A stretch of DNA of 8,197 nt from assembly GCA_021781255.1 (NCBI GenBank), contig JAJXXG010000697.1, positions 1 through 8,197 of the forward strand, given 5' to 3'. Below, in pieces: positions 1-6,199 of this stretch. The notes beneath the pieces are model-generated. The model worked only from the letters and a program-made list of their open reading frames with translations, was not told the origin of the DNA and made no database searches. The position numbers and the translations under genes are program-made. The stretch is from Acidobacteriota bacterium (GTDB lineage Bacteria; Acidobacteriota; Terriglobia; Terriglobales; Acidobacteriaceae). The number at the start of each line of letters is the position of its first letter. Within the stretch, counting starts at the first letter, position 1.

Positions 1-1971
1 TATCTCACGACCCAACTCAGTGCGGATTGGAATATTCTGCAGATTTGGATTGACCGAAGAGAGTCTGCCTGTCGCAGTGGCCGCTGCCTGAAAGGTAGTA
101 TGCACGCGCGAGTTCGCATCGGCCAGCAGCGGCAGGGCATCAATGTAGGTCGACTTCAGCTTGGAGAGGTGTCTGAACTCCAACACGAGTCCTGGGACCT
201 CATGCTTTTCGGCAAGCTGCTCCAGCACATCCTGGGCGGTCGAAGTGGCTTTGCCCTTGCCGCGGCTTGCAGGCGCGGGCAGACCCATATGAGTGAACAA
301 GACCTCGCCCAGCTGTTTGGGTGAGTTGATGTTGAAGCGGCGTCCTGCGAGTGCGAAAATGCGCTCGCTCAGGCGCTCTAGTTCTGACGCAAAGCGCTTT
401 GACAACGCAGCAAGAACGGCTGTGTCGATGCGCACTCCAGCCTTTTCCATGCGGTAAAGCACAGGCGCGAGCGGAAGATCAATGTCCCTGTATACGCTCT
501 CGACTCCAACCTTTTGCGCCTTCCTGAGCAGGTCTGGAACCAGTGCGCGCACAGCTGCAGCCGCAGCCGCCAGCGACGCGGGCGCAGCCTGGCCGTGGCG
601 CGCAGCCACATCTGCCAAAGACTGTGTCGCATGAGTTGGATTCAACGCGTAGGAGAGCAACATGGCGTCGTCAACCGTGCCGCGAAAATCAACTCCAACT
701 TCACTCAGCGCATGCAGCGCTCGCTTCCAGTCGTGGGCCTGCTTGGAAACCGCGGCATCTTGCAGCAGCGCTCGCAGTTCGGGAGTGAATGGAAGACGGA
801 GCGCAATCGCGGGCTCCGCGCAGACCCCCAGCGCGAAACTTGCCTTCTTCTCTGCAGCTTCGGCCACATCCAGCAAAGACATCATCGCCGGCGTGTCCTC
901 GTCGCTTTCCTGCGGCGCTGGCGCTCGCGTATCAAGCGCAAGCGCAAAGCCATCTGCGCGCGCAGCCTTGTAGAACAAGGCTGCTTGTGCTTCCGTCGGC
1001 TCCTCGAACAGCTCGATCGGCGCTGCATCGGCGGCAGGCGCCAGGTCGCGCAGCATTGAAGTGAACTCAAGTTCGGTGAAGAGCTCGCGGCAGGCTTCGT
1101 TGTCCTGCGGCTGTGTCTCCATTGCATGCAGATCCAGCTCAAGCGGCACGCGGCTGTCGATTGTGGCCAACTCCTTCGACAGCATGACCATGTCGCGATT
1201 TTGCTCCAGCGACTCGCGATAGCTCTTGCGCTTAACCTCGGCTGCTCTGTCAAGCACTGCCTCCACGTTGCCGAACTGCTGGATCAGCTCCACGCTACCC
1301 TTATCTCCAATGCCGGGCGCGCCAGGGATGTTATCAACCGAGTCGCCGCGCAAAGCCATCACATCCACAACCTTTTCCGGCGGCACGCCCAGCGTTTCCT
1401 CCACTTTGGCAGGGTCGAGAACCAGGTTGTCTTTCTGCGGATTGAGAATCTTGATGTGCGGCGTGACAAGCTGCATCATGTCCTTGTCGCCGGAGACGAT
1501 GAAGACCTCATGATTCTTCTCCGCCGCCTTGCGGGCCAGCGTCCCAATCACGTCATCGGCCTCAAAGCCTTCGGCTTCGAGGATGGGAATGCGCAGCGCC
1601 TCAAGCGCGCGGCGGATGTATGGAATCTGGCGTCGCAAGTCCTCGGGCATGGCCTCGCGATTGGCCTTGTAGCCCTCGTAGCTCACTTCTTCAAAGCTCT
1701 GCGTCTTTCCATTCCACTTGCGCATGGTGCCAAGCGAGCGCGCCCGCTCGTCGCGAAACACCTCGCCGCTTACATCGAATACGGCGGCAAAGTAGCGCGG
1801 CGCAAAGTCCTGGCGCAGCTTCCGAATCATGTTCACAAACACGTAGGTCGCCGCCGTGGGCAGCCCTGAGCGCGTGGACATGGGACGGCTGCGCTGCATC
1901 GCGTGATAAGCGCGAAAAATGAACGACATCGTATCGAGCAGAAAGACGGGAGGCTTGGTTTCTTCAGGCAC
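1..1971 (-). CDS. polA: DNA polymerase I, N-terminal 657 codons (3' end outside window)
   Basis: Family A DNA polymerase, acting in Okazaki fragment processing and excision repair. The frame is open from GTG at 1971 to the window edge. About 270-290 residues, including most of the polymerase palm and fingers, are missing if the protein has the usual length of about 930. The N-terminal 5' nuclease domain (about residues 7-300) shows LLDTMSFIFRAYHAM, EADDVIGTLA, the metal site SGDKD (residues 161-165) and the helix-hairpin-helix region GDSVDNIPGAPGIGDKG. A 3'-5' exonuclease-like domain (about 320-480) lacks the usual catalytic residues. Polymerase sequence begins after it and reaches TGRLSS...PNLQNIPIRTE (634-652). 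GTG is chosen because a TAG lies in frame three codons upstream, while the next ATG (residue 15) would cut into the conserved first strand. No clear Shine-Dalgarno sequence is visible. The gene starts 37 bases after the glycosyltransferase stop, so it may be read through from that unit. Confidence 0.96.
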   Translation of the reverse strand, partial: MPEETKPPVFLLDTMSFIFRAYHAMQRSRPMSTRSGLPTAATYVFVNMIRKLRQDFAPRYFAAVFDVSGEVFRDERARSLGTMRKWNGKTQSFEEVSYEGYKANREAMPEDLRRQIPYIRRALEALRIPILEAEGFEADDVIGTLARKAAEKNHEVFIVSGDKDMMQLVTPHIKILNPQKDNLVLDPAKVEETLGVPPEKVVDVMALRGDSVDNIPGAPGIGDKGSVELIQQFGNVEAVLDRAAEVKRKSYRESLEQNRDMVMLSKELATIDSRVPLELDLHAMETQPQDNEACRELFTELEFTSMLRDLAPAADAAPIELFEEPTEAQAALFYKAARADGFALALDTRAPAPQESDEDTPAMMSLLDVAEAAEKKASFALGVCAEPAIALRLPFTPELRALLQDAAVSKQAHDWKRALHALSEVGVDFRGTVDDAMLLSYALNPTHATQSLADVAARHGQAAPASLAAAAAAVRALVPDLLRKAQKVGVESVYRDIDLPLAPVLYRMEKAGVRIDTAVLAALSKRFASELERLSERIFALAGRRFNINSPKQLGEVLFTHMGLPAPASRGKGKATSTAQDVLEQLAEKHEVPGLVLEFRHLSKLKSTYIDALPLLADANSRVHTTFQAAATATGRLSSVNPNLQNIPIRTELGREI

Positions 1972-2008
1972 GCTCAGAGTCTATCAGCGCCAGCACGGGC
2001 GCGCAGGG

Positions 2009-3361
2009 TTATGTGGTTGCGGACGCAATCCGTTTCTCTGCAGCGTTACCATGCTCCACTGTGGTGGCTTGGCCGGGATCGTACTGTACATACACCCACA
2101 AATAGAAACATCCCATGGCAAGCAGCACCAATGCTGTCGGCCGCAGCAGCAGAATGGTCATCAGCTTTCCGGTCAAGTTGGCCGTTGAGAAGTTCAAATT
2201 CTTTGTGAGTGTGACCAAAATCGCCAGAGGAATGTCGCTCGTGAAGAGGATTCCCGCTGAGGTCAAGCCTAGCGCGAGCCATCGCCTCATACCACCCTTG
2301 ACCCAAAGCATTGCACATGCGGGAACGGCGAGCAGTAGAAGCTTTGCGTCGTAGGGCCTGTGATAAACAGGCAGCAACGAAAGAGCCGAGACCGCTGCGA
2401 GCGCCAGCCATGCGCCCTCCTGCGTGAACCGCGTACGCACGGTCTTAATTGCCCAGACCAGCAATAGTGCCCCGCTGGCAAGATAACTCATCAAATTATA
2501 GAAACGCGGGTCGTCACGGAGGACGCTGAAAGCTGCTTGCAGACTGATGACCATGCCGGCAGACCGCCCCGTTGCGGATTCAACTCCGGGTTCGTTGAAG
2601 CCACCGCGGGTCGAAATTGATGCCAGATTTGCATGTAGCTCCTGCAGCCATTGCGGCGTAACGTAGGAGATCCACAGGATTGACAGCAGGCTTAGAACAG
2701 CAGTCAGCGCAAGTGCCTGCAGCGCGCGCCTGCGAGGCAAACCCCCAATAAGAAGCGCGTAAAGCCAGACAAAGCCAGCATCATGCGGCTTGATCATAAG
2801 ACTGATTGCAAGGCACACAATACCTGGAAGTGCATACCGCTTCTGCAACAAGCACCAGATTCCGATGACGCAGAAATTAACCACAATGCCGGCTGCATTT
2901 CCGGTACCCAACAGCACCTCGCTGTTTACTAGCACAGTGCAAACAAGGAAAAGGGAAACCGCAGGGGAGAAATTTGTCCCAAGGTTCCACATCAGGTATG
3001 CAGCAAGGAAGAAGCTGCCCATTATGAGTAGCAGCCATAGTGCATTGGCGACTCCCCAGGGCAGCATCGCGAGCGGGGCAACGACGACGAAAACCGTAGG
3101 CAGATTCACGAACAGAGTGAGAATGGTGCGGTTTCGGATAGATCCCAAAGAACTCTGCCCACCCCCTGCGAGGTAAGCATGCTCCAATGCTTTCGCGTCA
3201 TAGGGGTCGCACTGGTGCATCAGACAATTTGTGCCGTAATAGAGCGCCTGGAAGTCTACCGTTCCGCCAGAGATGCTGCGTCCGAGGGCAAAACCCCATG
3301 CGATAGAGATTTCTATGCTTAACAGCATCAATAGCAGATGTGGTGAAAACAATCGTTTCAT
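2009..3361 (-). CDS. Polytopic membrane protein, GT87 (DUF2029)-like glycosyltransferase
   Basis: This 450-residue protein has about ten hydrophobic segments, beginning at residues 8-28 and continuing through roughly 82-102, 104-124, 133-150, 156-172, 178-205, 215-233, 290-306, 316-331 and 340-354, with another near 403-424. An early extracytoplasmic loop contains VDFQALYYGTNCL and CDPYD, a later loop has KPHDAG (191-196), and HRPYD (334-338) precedes a late membrane helix. This layout (acidic first loop, KP motif in the middle, RPYD-type motif near the end) fits the GT87 group of GT-C enzymes, which transfer mannose or arabinose from polyprenyl-phosphate donors outside the membrane. The family is inferred from pattern only; donor and acceptor are unknown. 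The ATG has an AGGG ribosome binding site (3368-3371) with 6-base spacing and starts 15 bases after the preceding gene's stop, so the two are almost certainly co-transcribed. The tail after residue 427 is short and hydrophilic. Confidence 0.82.
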   Translation of the reverse strand: MKRLFSPHLLLMLLSIEISIAWGFALGRSISGGTVDFQALYYGTNCLMHQCDPYDAKALEHAYLAGGGQSSLGSIRNRTILTLFVNLPTVFVVVAPLAMLPWGVANALWLLLIMGSFFLAAYLMWNLGTNFSPAVSLFLVCTVLVNSEVLLGTGNAAGIVVNFCVIGIWCLLQKRYALPGIVCLAISLMIKPHDAGFVWLYALLIGGLPRRRALQALALTAVLSLLSILWISYVTPQWLQELHANLASISTRGGFNEPGVESATGRSAGMVISLQAAFSVLRDDPRFYNLMSYLASGALLLVWAIKTVRTRFTQEGAWLALAAVSALSLLPVYHRPYDAKLLLLAVPACAMLWVKGGMRRWLALGLTSAGILFTSDIPLAILVTLTKNLNFSTANLTGKLMTILLLRPTALVLLAMGCFYLWVYVQYDPGQATTVEHGNAAEKRIASATT

Positions 3362-3376
3362 GTGCGGCCCTATGCT

Positions 3377-5143
3377 TTACTTTGCAGCGAGACTCTGCTG
3401 AGAGGCCATGGTGAGCTGTGCAGCAGATGGATATGGAGTGACCCTCACCGGCTGCGCGTCTGGCTCAACAAGCCAAACATGTCTATCTTGGTAATGGTTG
3501 ACTAATTCCTGGTCGCTGGTGGGACTCATTGCATGTGCCCAGATGACCTTTGAATGATCGATGTCTGCAGCATTGTAAACCCACTCATCGATGCCATCGT
3601 GTGTGGGCGAATAACGTACGAGAAGCAACTTGTTCCCGGGGAGCATTTCGAGTTTCTGTTCGGTCTTGGCGCGCTCCACGCCCGCGTGATCAGGTCCATA
3701 CCACCAGAACCCTCTTGCTCCTTGCGACCGGTCACTCGGAAATGGCAGAAATTGGCCAAACCCCCTCAGTGCAGCCATGATGACGCAGATGGCAATGCTC
3801 ATACGCACCAAGCCCTTGCCCACGGCTCTTCCTTCAGGGGCCCATACCCTCAAATGGCGCATCGCCTGCAGCCCGACAGCATAGAAGGCAACAGTAAATG
3901 GTGCTGTGTAGTGCGCGAGCAGAAAAATCTCAATGGACATGCCGGCCGCCAGAAGGAGAAGACATAAAACTAGAAAGCGGACGCGGTGGTCCAGTAGCGT
4001 TCTTCGGAGCATGAGGATAGGAATGAGCAAGGCGAATCCAGCGAAGAAACACACCACAGCGATAGCCTTGGTGATCGAAAAGGGCACGAACCGGTAGAGC
4101 GAGTGTGCTTCATGGTAAAGAGCAAGTTCGTGGCGATCATAGAAATTCCGCATTTCGATGTGGCGGTAGACGGGCTCGGGGCGAAGCGATTGCCAAATAT
4201 AGTAGGGCGTCGCGGCATAGGTATCGCGGTTGATCGTGTAGGGCAAAGTCAAGGGGCTGCCGAAGGCGCGATAGTTGTAATAGCCGAGCCAGGCGGCTGC
4301 GGCGATGAGAAGCGCCAGTGGGACCGCAGCGCGCTTGAGCAGAACAAGCGCACTCGGCCTGTTTTTTTCCTTGATGAGCCAGTGGCCCAGAGCCGCCGCA
4401 ACCGGAAGGCAAAGCAGCATGCCCTCATAGGGCCGCGTATAAGCAAGAAGGACGATGCCGATCGCAAGCAGCATGGCATGGCGAAATCGCGCATGCCTCA
4501 TGAATCGCGGCAGAGCTCCCAGAACTAATGCTCCGCCGAGTGCGGAGACTGCGCCGCCACCGGTGTAGGTGTTGATCCAATAGCTGAACAACGAAATGCG
4601 AAGGACGGCGAGGATTCCACCAAGAAGCGCCCATCCAGCGGGTAGCCAGGCCTGCAGCATCCAGCAGATTGCAGCGCACATCAGAGCGTTGGCGATGAGA
4701 AGGCCGAACCATGGATGACCAAGGAGCACTTTGCCCGCAGCGAGTACCAGCCCCGGGCCAGGAAAGTACATCGACGTATACGTCGGCTTCATGTCAATCT
4801 GGAGGGACTCAAAATGGACCCACATGGCGGGTGTCGGATTGGTCAGGCGCCCATGAGCAAAGGTGTCAGCCGCTAGAAGAAAGCTGAAATCATCGGGAAT
4901 AAACGGAAGGGGGATCGGGAACAAGGGCAGGAAGGCCATACGCAGCAGGAGCGCGGAGAGGCCAACGAAGATGACTGAAAGAACCCTCCGTCGGGCCAGT
5001 TTCCCAAAGAGCCGCTCGATGCTAGCAAACCAGCCCGATCCGAGCTTTGGCCAAGCGAAGGAAACCGCTACGGCTATGAGAGTGAGGCTGCCTTCGATGA
5101 GCGGGATTGAGAGACCGGACGCGGAAGGGGAAGACTGGAGCAT
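3377..5143 (-). CDS. Large polytopic membrane protein, GT-C (GT39/PMT-like) glycosyltransferase candidate
   Basis: This 588-residue protein has a long multi-helix membrane region (about residues 11-460) and a soluble C-terminal part (about 465-588). After an early membrane helix comes a loop with PDDFSFLLAADTFAHGRL (83-100) and further on MYFPGPGL (125-132). The acidic pair in the first large loop followed by a P-G-P-G stretch is the usual arrangement in GT39/PMT-type GT-C enzymes that use polyprenyl-phosphate sugars. Other polar motifs in loops are YTRPYEG (235-241) and NRDTYAATPYY (305-315). The C-terminal domain carries LLLVRYSPTHDGIDEWVYN and DIDHSKVIWAHAM, probably a periplasmic domain of unknown role. 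I place the start at ATG 5143, which has an AGG four to six bases ahead. The frame also extends upstream to ATG 5248 and TTG 5266, but the extra 41 residues look non-conserved and run across a candidate promoter. It leads a two-gene unit with the GT87-like gene. Substrate unknown. Confidence 0.8.
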   Translation of the reverse strand: MLQSSPSASGLSIPLIEGSLTLIAVAVSFAWPKLGSGWFASIERLFGKLARRRVLSVIFVGLSALLLRMAFLPLFPIPLPFIPDDFSFLLAADTFAHGRLTNPTPAMWVHFESLQIDMKPTYTSMYFPGPGLVLAAGKVLLGHPWFGLLIANALMCAAICWMLQAWLPAGWALLGGILAVLRISLFSYWINTYTGGGAVSALGGALVLGALPRFMRHARFRHAMLLAIGIVLLAYTRPYEGMLLCLPVAAALGHWLIKEKNRPSALVLLKRAAVPLALLIAAAAWLGYYNYRAFGSPLTLPYTINRDTYAATPYYIWQSLRPEPVYRHIEMRNFYDRHELALYHEAHSLYRFVPFSITKAIAVVCFFAGFALLIPILMLRRTLLDHRVRFLVLCLLLLAAGMSIEIFLLAHYTAPFTVAFYAVGLQAMRHLRVWAPEGRAVGKGLVRMSIAICVIMAALRGFGQFLPFPSDRSQGARGFWWYGPDHAGVERAKTEQKLEMLPGNKLLLVRYSPTHDGIDEWVYNAADIDHSKVIWAHAMSPTSDQELVNHYQDRHVWLVEPDAQPVRVTPYPSAAQLTMASQQSLAAK

Positions 5144-5182
5144 ATTAACCTGATACCACGAATTCGAATATGAACACAAAGA

Positions 5183-5209
5183 AATGTAGGGAAGAGCAAA
5201 TTTAGTCAA
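5183..5209 (-). promoter_or_regulatory. Candidate sigma-70-type promoter for the glycosyltransferase pair
   Basis: Reading leftward, TTGACT (5204-5209) is followed after 15 bases by TACATT (5183-5188). The -35 box matches five of six consensus bases and the -10 box four of six, but the spacing is short. Transcription would begin near 5176, leaving a leader of about 33 bases before ATG 5143. If real, it rules out the upstream TTG and ATG starts of this frame. Weak evidence. Confidence 0.3.
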
Positions 5210-5272
5210 AGCTGAGGATCTGGGCCTGAACGGCAGGCTGCGATGCATGCAGCCTTCAAGAAGCAAATGTAG

Positions 5273-5310
5273 AGGGGGAGAACTGCGACTTGCGTCTCAG
5301 TTCTCCCCCT
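5273..5310 (-). terminator. Strong hairpin between pilin and glycosyltransferase genes, possible terminator
   Basis: A perfect 13-bp inverted repeat pairs AGGGGGAGAACTG (5273-5285) with CAGTTCTCCCCCT (5298-5310). Inside it, GAC (5287-5289) can pair with GTC (5294-5296), giving a nearly continuous stem with a four-base loop. It lies about 250 bases after the pilin stop and 130 bases before the next gene. In the minus direction the stem is followed by CTCTACATTTGC, so there is no proper U-tract. It could end the pilin transcript, block 3' exonucleases, or be a symmetric protein site. Confidence 0.45.
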
Positions 5311-5560
5311 AAGTAAAAGCGAGAGTTCCGACCTCACCTACGCACCGTTTAGCCTTGGTTCGAGGTTAGGGCAGCGCCTCGTAACATCCATCTTGATGAC
5401 TGCAGCGAGCAGATCATCAACTCTTCCTGCCGACCCGCAAGCAGAGCGTTTACTCTGATGTGGGTGTTAGGGATTGCCTCGACGGCTTCAGCCAGACTTC
5501 GTCGGCTTGGCGCGTATAGGCAAGCGTTGGGCCTGGCCTCTCGGCAAGGCTGACTCGGGC
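5311..5560. other. Non-coding stretch downstream of the pilin gene
   Basis: I find no convincing gene in these 250 bases. Frames that cross it have no ribosome binding site and no recognisable protein. Several short self-complementary pieces occur, for example CGACG/CGTCG arms near 5478-5505, as well as the hairpin behind the pilin stop that is listed separately. A TTCGAGG run near 5360 recalls a tRNA T-loop, but no matching stems or acceptor arm surround it. It may be the 3' untranslated part of the pilin mRNA. Confidence 0.5.
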
Positions 5561-5570
5561 CTAGGCCAGT
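5531..5570 (-). other. Hairpin(s) at the pilin stop codon and just after it
   Basis: On the minus strand GCCTTGCC-GAGA-GGCCAGGC (5531-5550) forms an 8-position stem with one mismatch and a GNRA-type GAGA tetraloop, beginning 10 bases after the pilin TAG. The arm AGGCCAG can instead pair with CTGGCCT, which overlaps the last pilin codons, and a GGCCTAGGCC palindrome sits on the stop itself (5558-5567). No U-run follows. A stable 3' structure could protect an abundant pilin mRNA; this role is inference. Confidence 0.4.
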
Positions 5571-5758
5571 GCAGTCGAGAGCACAGAGCTGATGGACTTG
5601 AAGGCGTCGTTGATTTCGGTGGCGAGAAGGCCCATGCCGGCAGTTGCGCCCAGAGCGATGATGGCCACGACGAGAGCGTACTCGACCAGGTCCTGGCCTT
5701 CTTCACGCTCAACAAGGTTCTTCAGATTGAAATACATCTTGAGCATCAGATTGTTCAT
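5561..5758 (-). CDS. flp: Flp/Fap-type type IVb prepilin (major pilin candidate)
   Basis: A 65-residue prepilin of the Tad/Flp class. A charged leader (residues 1-21, ending REEG) is followed by QDLVEYALVVAIIALGATAG, the class-typical hydrophobic stretch. The expected prepilin peptidase cut is between G21 and Q22, which puts glutamate at mature position +5 (E26) and tyrosine at +6 (Y27), the Flp signature. The mature subunit would be about 44 residues: one long hydrophobic helix plus a short C-terminal segment (INDAFKSISSVLSTALA). Subunits assemble into thin adhesive pili extruded through a secretin such as the one encoded at 6769-8197. The ATG has an AGGAG ribosome binding site (5769-5773), 10 bases ahead. 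It is preceded by a sigma-54 promoter and stands alone between long non-coding stretches, so it is probably a separate transcript. The closely related function of a minor pilin cannot be excluded. Confidence 0.93.
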   Translation of the reverse strand: MNNLMLKMYFNLKNLVEREEGQDLVEYALVVAIIALGATAGMGLLATEINDAFKSISSVLSTALA

Positions 5759-5768
5759 TTGTCACTAT

Positions 5769-5773
5769 CTCCT
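5769..5773 (-). promoter_or_regulatory. Ribosome binding site of the pilin gene
   Basis: AGGAG on the minus strand, 10 bases ahead of the ATG at 5758. It supports this start rather than the internal ATGs at residues 5 and 8. Confidence 0.75.
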
Positions 5774-5819
5774 ATGTTTTTTCGATTTTTCGAGCCGCAG
5801 GCAGCGGTACCCGATTAGT

Positions 5820-5835
5820 AGCAAGTATAGTGCCA
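5820..5835 (-). promoter_or_regulatory. Sigma-54 (RpoN) -24/-12 promoter of the pilin gene
   Basis: The minus strand reads TGGCAC-TATAC-TTGCT. It matches the RpoN consensus TGGCAC-N5-TTGC(A/T) at every defined position, with exactly ten bases between the invariant GG and GC. Transcription should start near 5809, giving a leader of about 50 bases with the AGGAG site near its end. Sigma-54 promoters need an ATP-dependent activator bound upstream, and candidate sites for one are present at 5899-5964. Control of pilin genes by sigma-54 is known in other bacteria (for example pilA of Pseudomonas and Myxococcus). Confidence 0.85.
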
Positions 5836-5898
5836 TTCTTAAGTTTTGCACCATATCATTAAGAATGAATGAGTTCCGCTTTGAGGAGTCTAATGGGA

Positions 5899-5964
5899 GT
5901 GTAAACTGGTGTATACACCTCGCGTGGTGGCGACTTGCTCACGTATACATGACACAAAAGTGTA
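5899..5964. promoter_or_regulatory. Cluster of GTGTA/TACAC half-sites, candidate activator (enhancer) binding region
   Basis: Within 66 bases there are GTGTA at 5899-5903, the perfect 12-base palindrome GGTGTATACACC at 5908-5919, GTATAC at 5943-5948, and ACAC-AAAA-GTGT at 5952-5963. The first two also make TGTAAA-N6-TATACA (5900-5917), one base off a TyrR-type box; TyrR belongs to the enhancer-binding protein family. The cluster lies about 90-155 bases upstream of the predicted sigma-54 start, the usual distance for such activators. The repeats are directly seen; the binding protein is unknown. Confidence 0.5.
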
Positions 5965-6199
5965 AGATGTTGATTCGTTGAAATATGCAAGCGATACGGC
6001 TGTTGAATTTCTTGCGGTTCGGAGTGCGCGGCTTTTTGAGAATGCCGGGTGAAGCAAGGAGTCATATGCTGACTGGCCCGGGCCTGTCTGTTGGAAGTGT
6101 CGGGGGATGATTGTGCGGTCGCATGAGCAGGGATTGCGGAACGTATAGCCACTGCGGTTTGGTCCAGAACTCTTGCTGCAGGATGCCCTGGTTTGTGCC
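5965..6199. other. Non-coding stretch between the DUF192 gene and the pilin control region
   Basis: I see no gene here. Minus-strand frames that span it overlap the DUF192 gene in another frame, lack a ribosome binding site and have a composition unlike a real protein. A GGCCCGGGCC palindrome lies at 6075-6084. No T-run terminator for the DUF192 gene is apparent. Confidence 0.5.

Noticed and set aside
514..1059. 181-residue plus-strand open frame, rich in Arg and Gln
   Set aside because: Antisense to the exonuclease-like domain of polA; the biased composition reflects the complementary strand.
1126..1869. 247-residue plus-strand open frame
   Set aside because: It lies wholly antisense to the 5' nuclease domain of polA, whose frame encodes recognisable motifs. 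There is no ribosome binding site, and the composition (His/Arg/Leu-rich) is typical of a shadow frame in GC-rich DNA.
5345..5380. tRNA-like GGTTCGAGG segment
   Set aside because: The flanking bases do not form a 5-bp T-stem, and no anticodon arm or acceptor stem can be built around it.
5474..5818. 114-residue plus-strand open frame
   Set aside because: Antisense to the pilin gene and reaching into its promoter region; no supporting signals.
6075..6084. GGCCCGGGCC palindrome
   Set aside because: Short GC palindromes are expected by chance at this base composition, and nothing nearby gives it a role.
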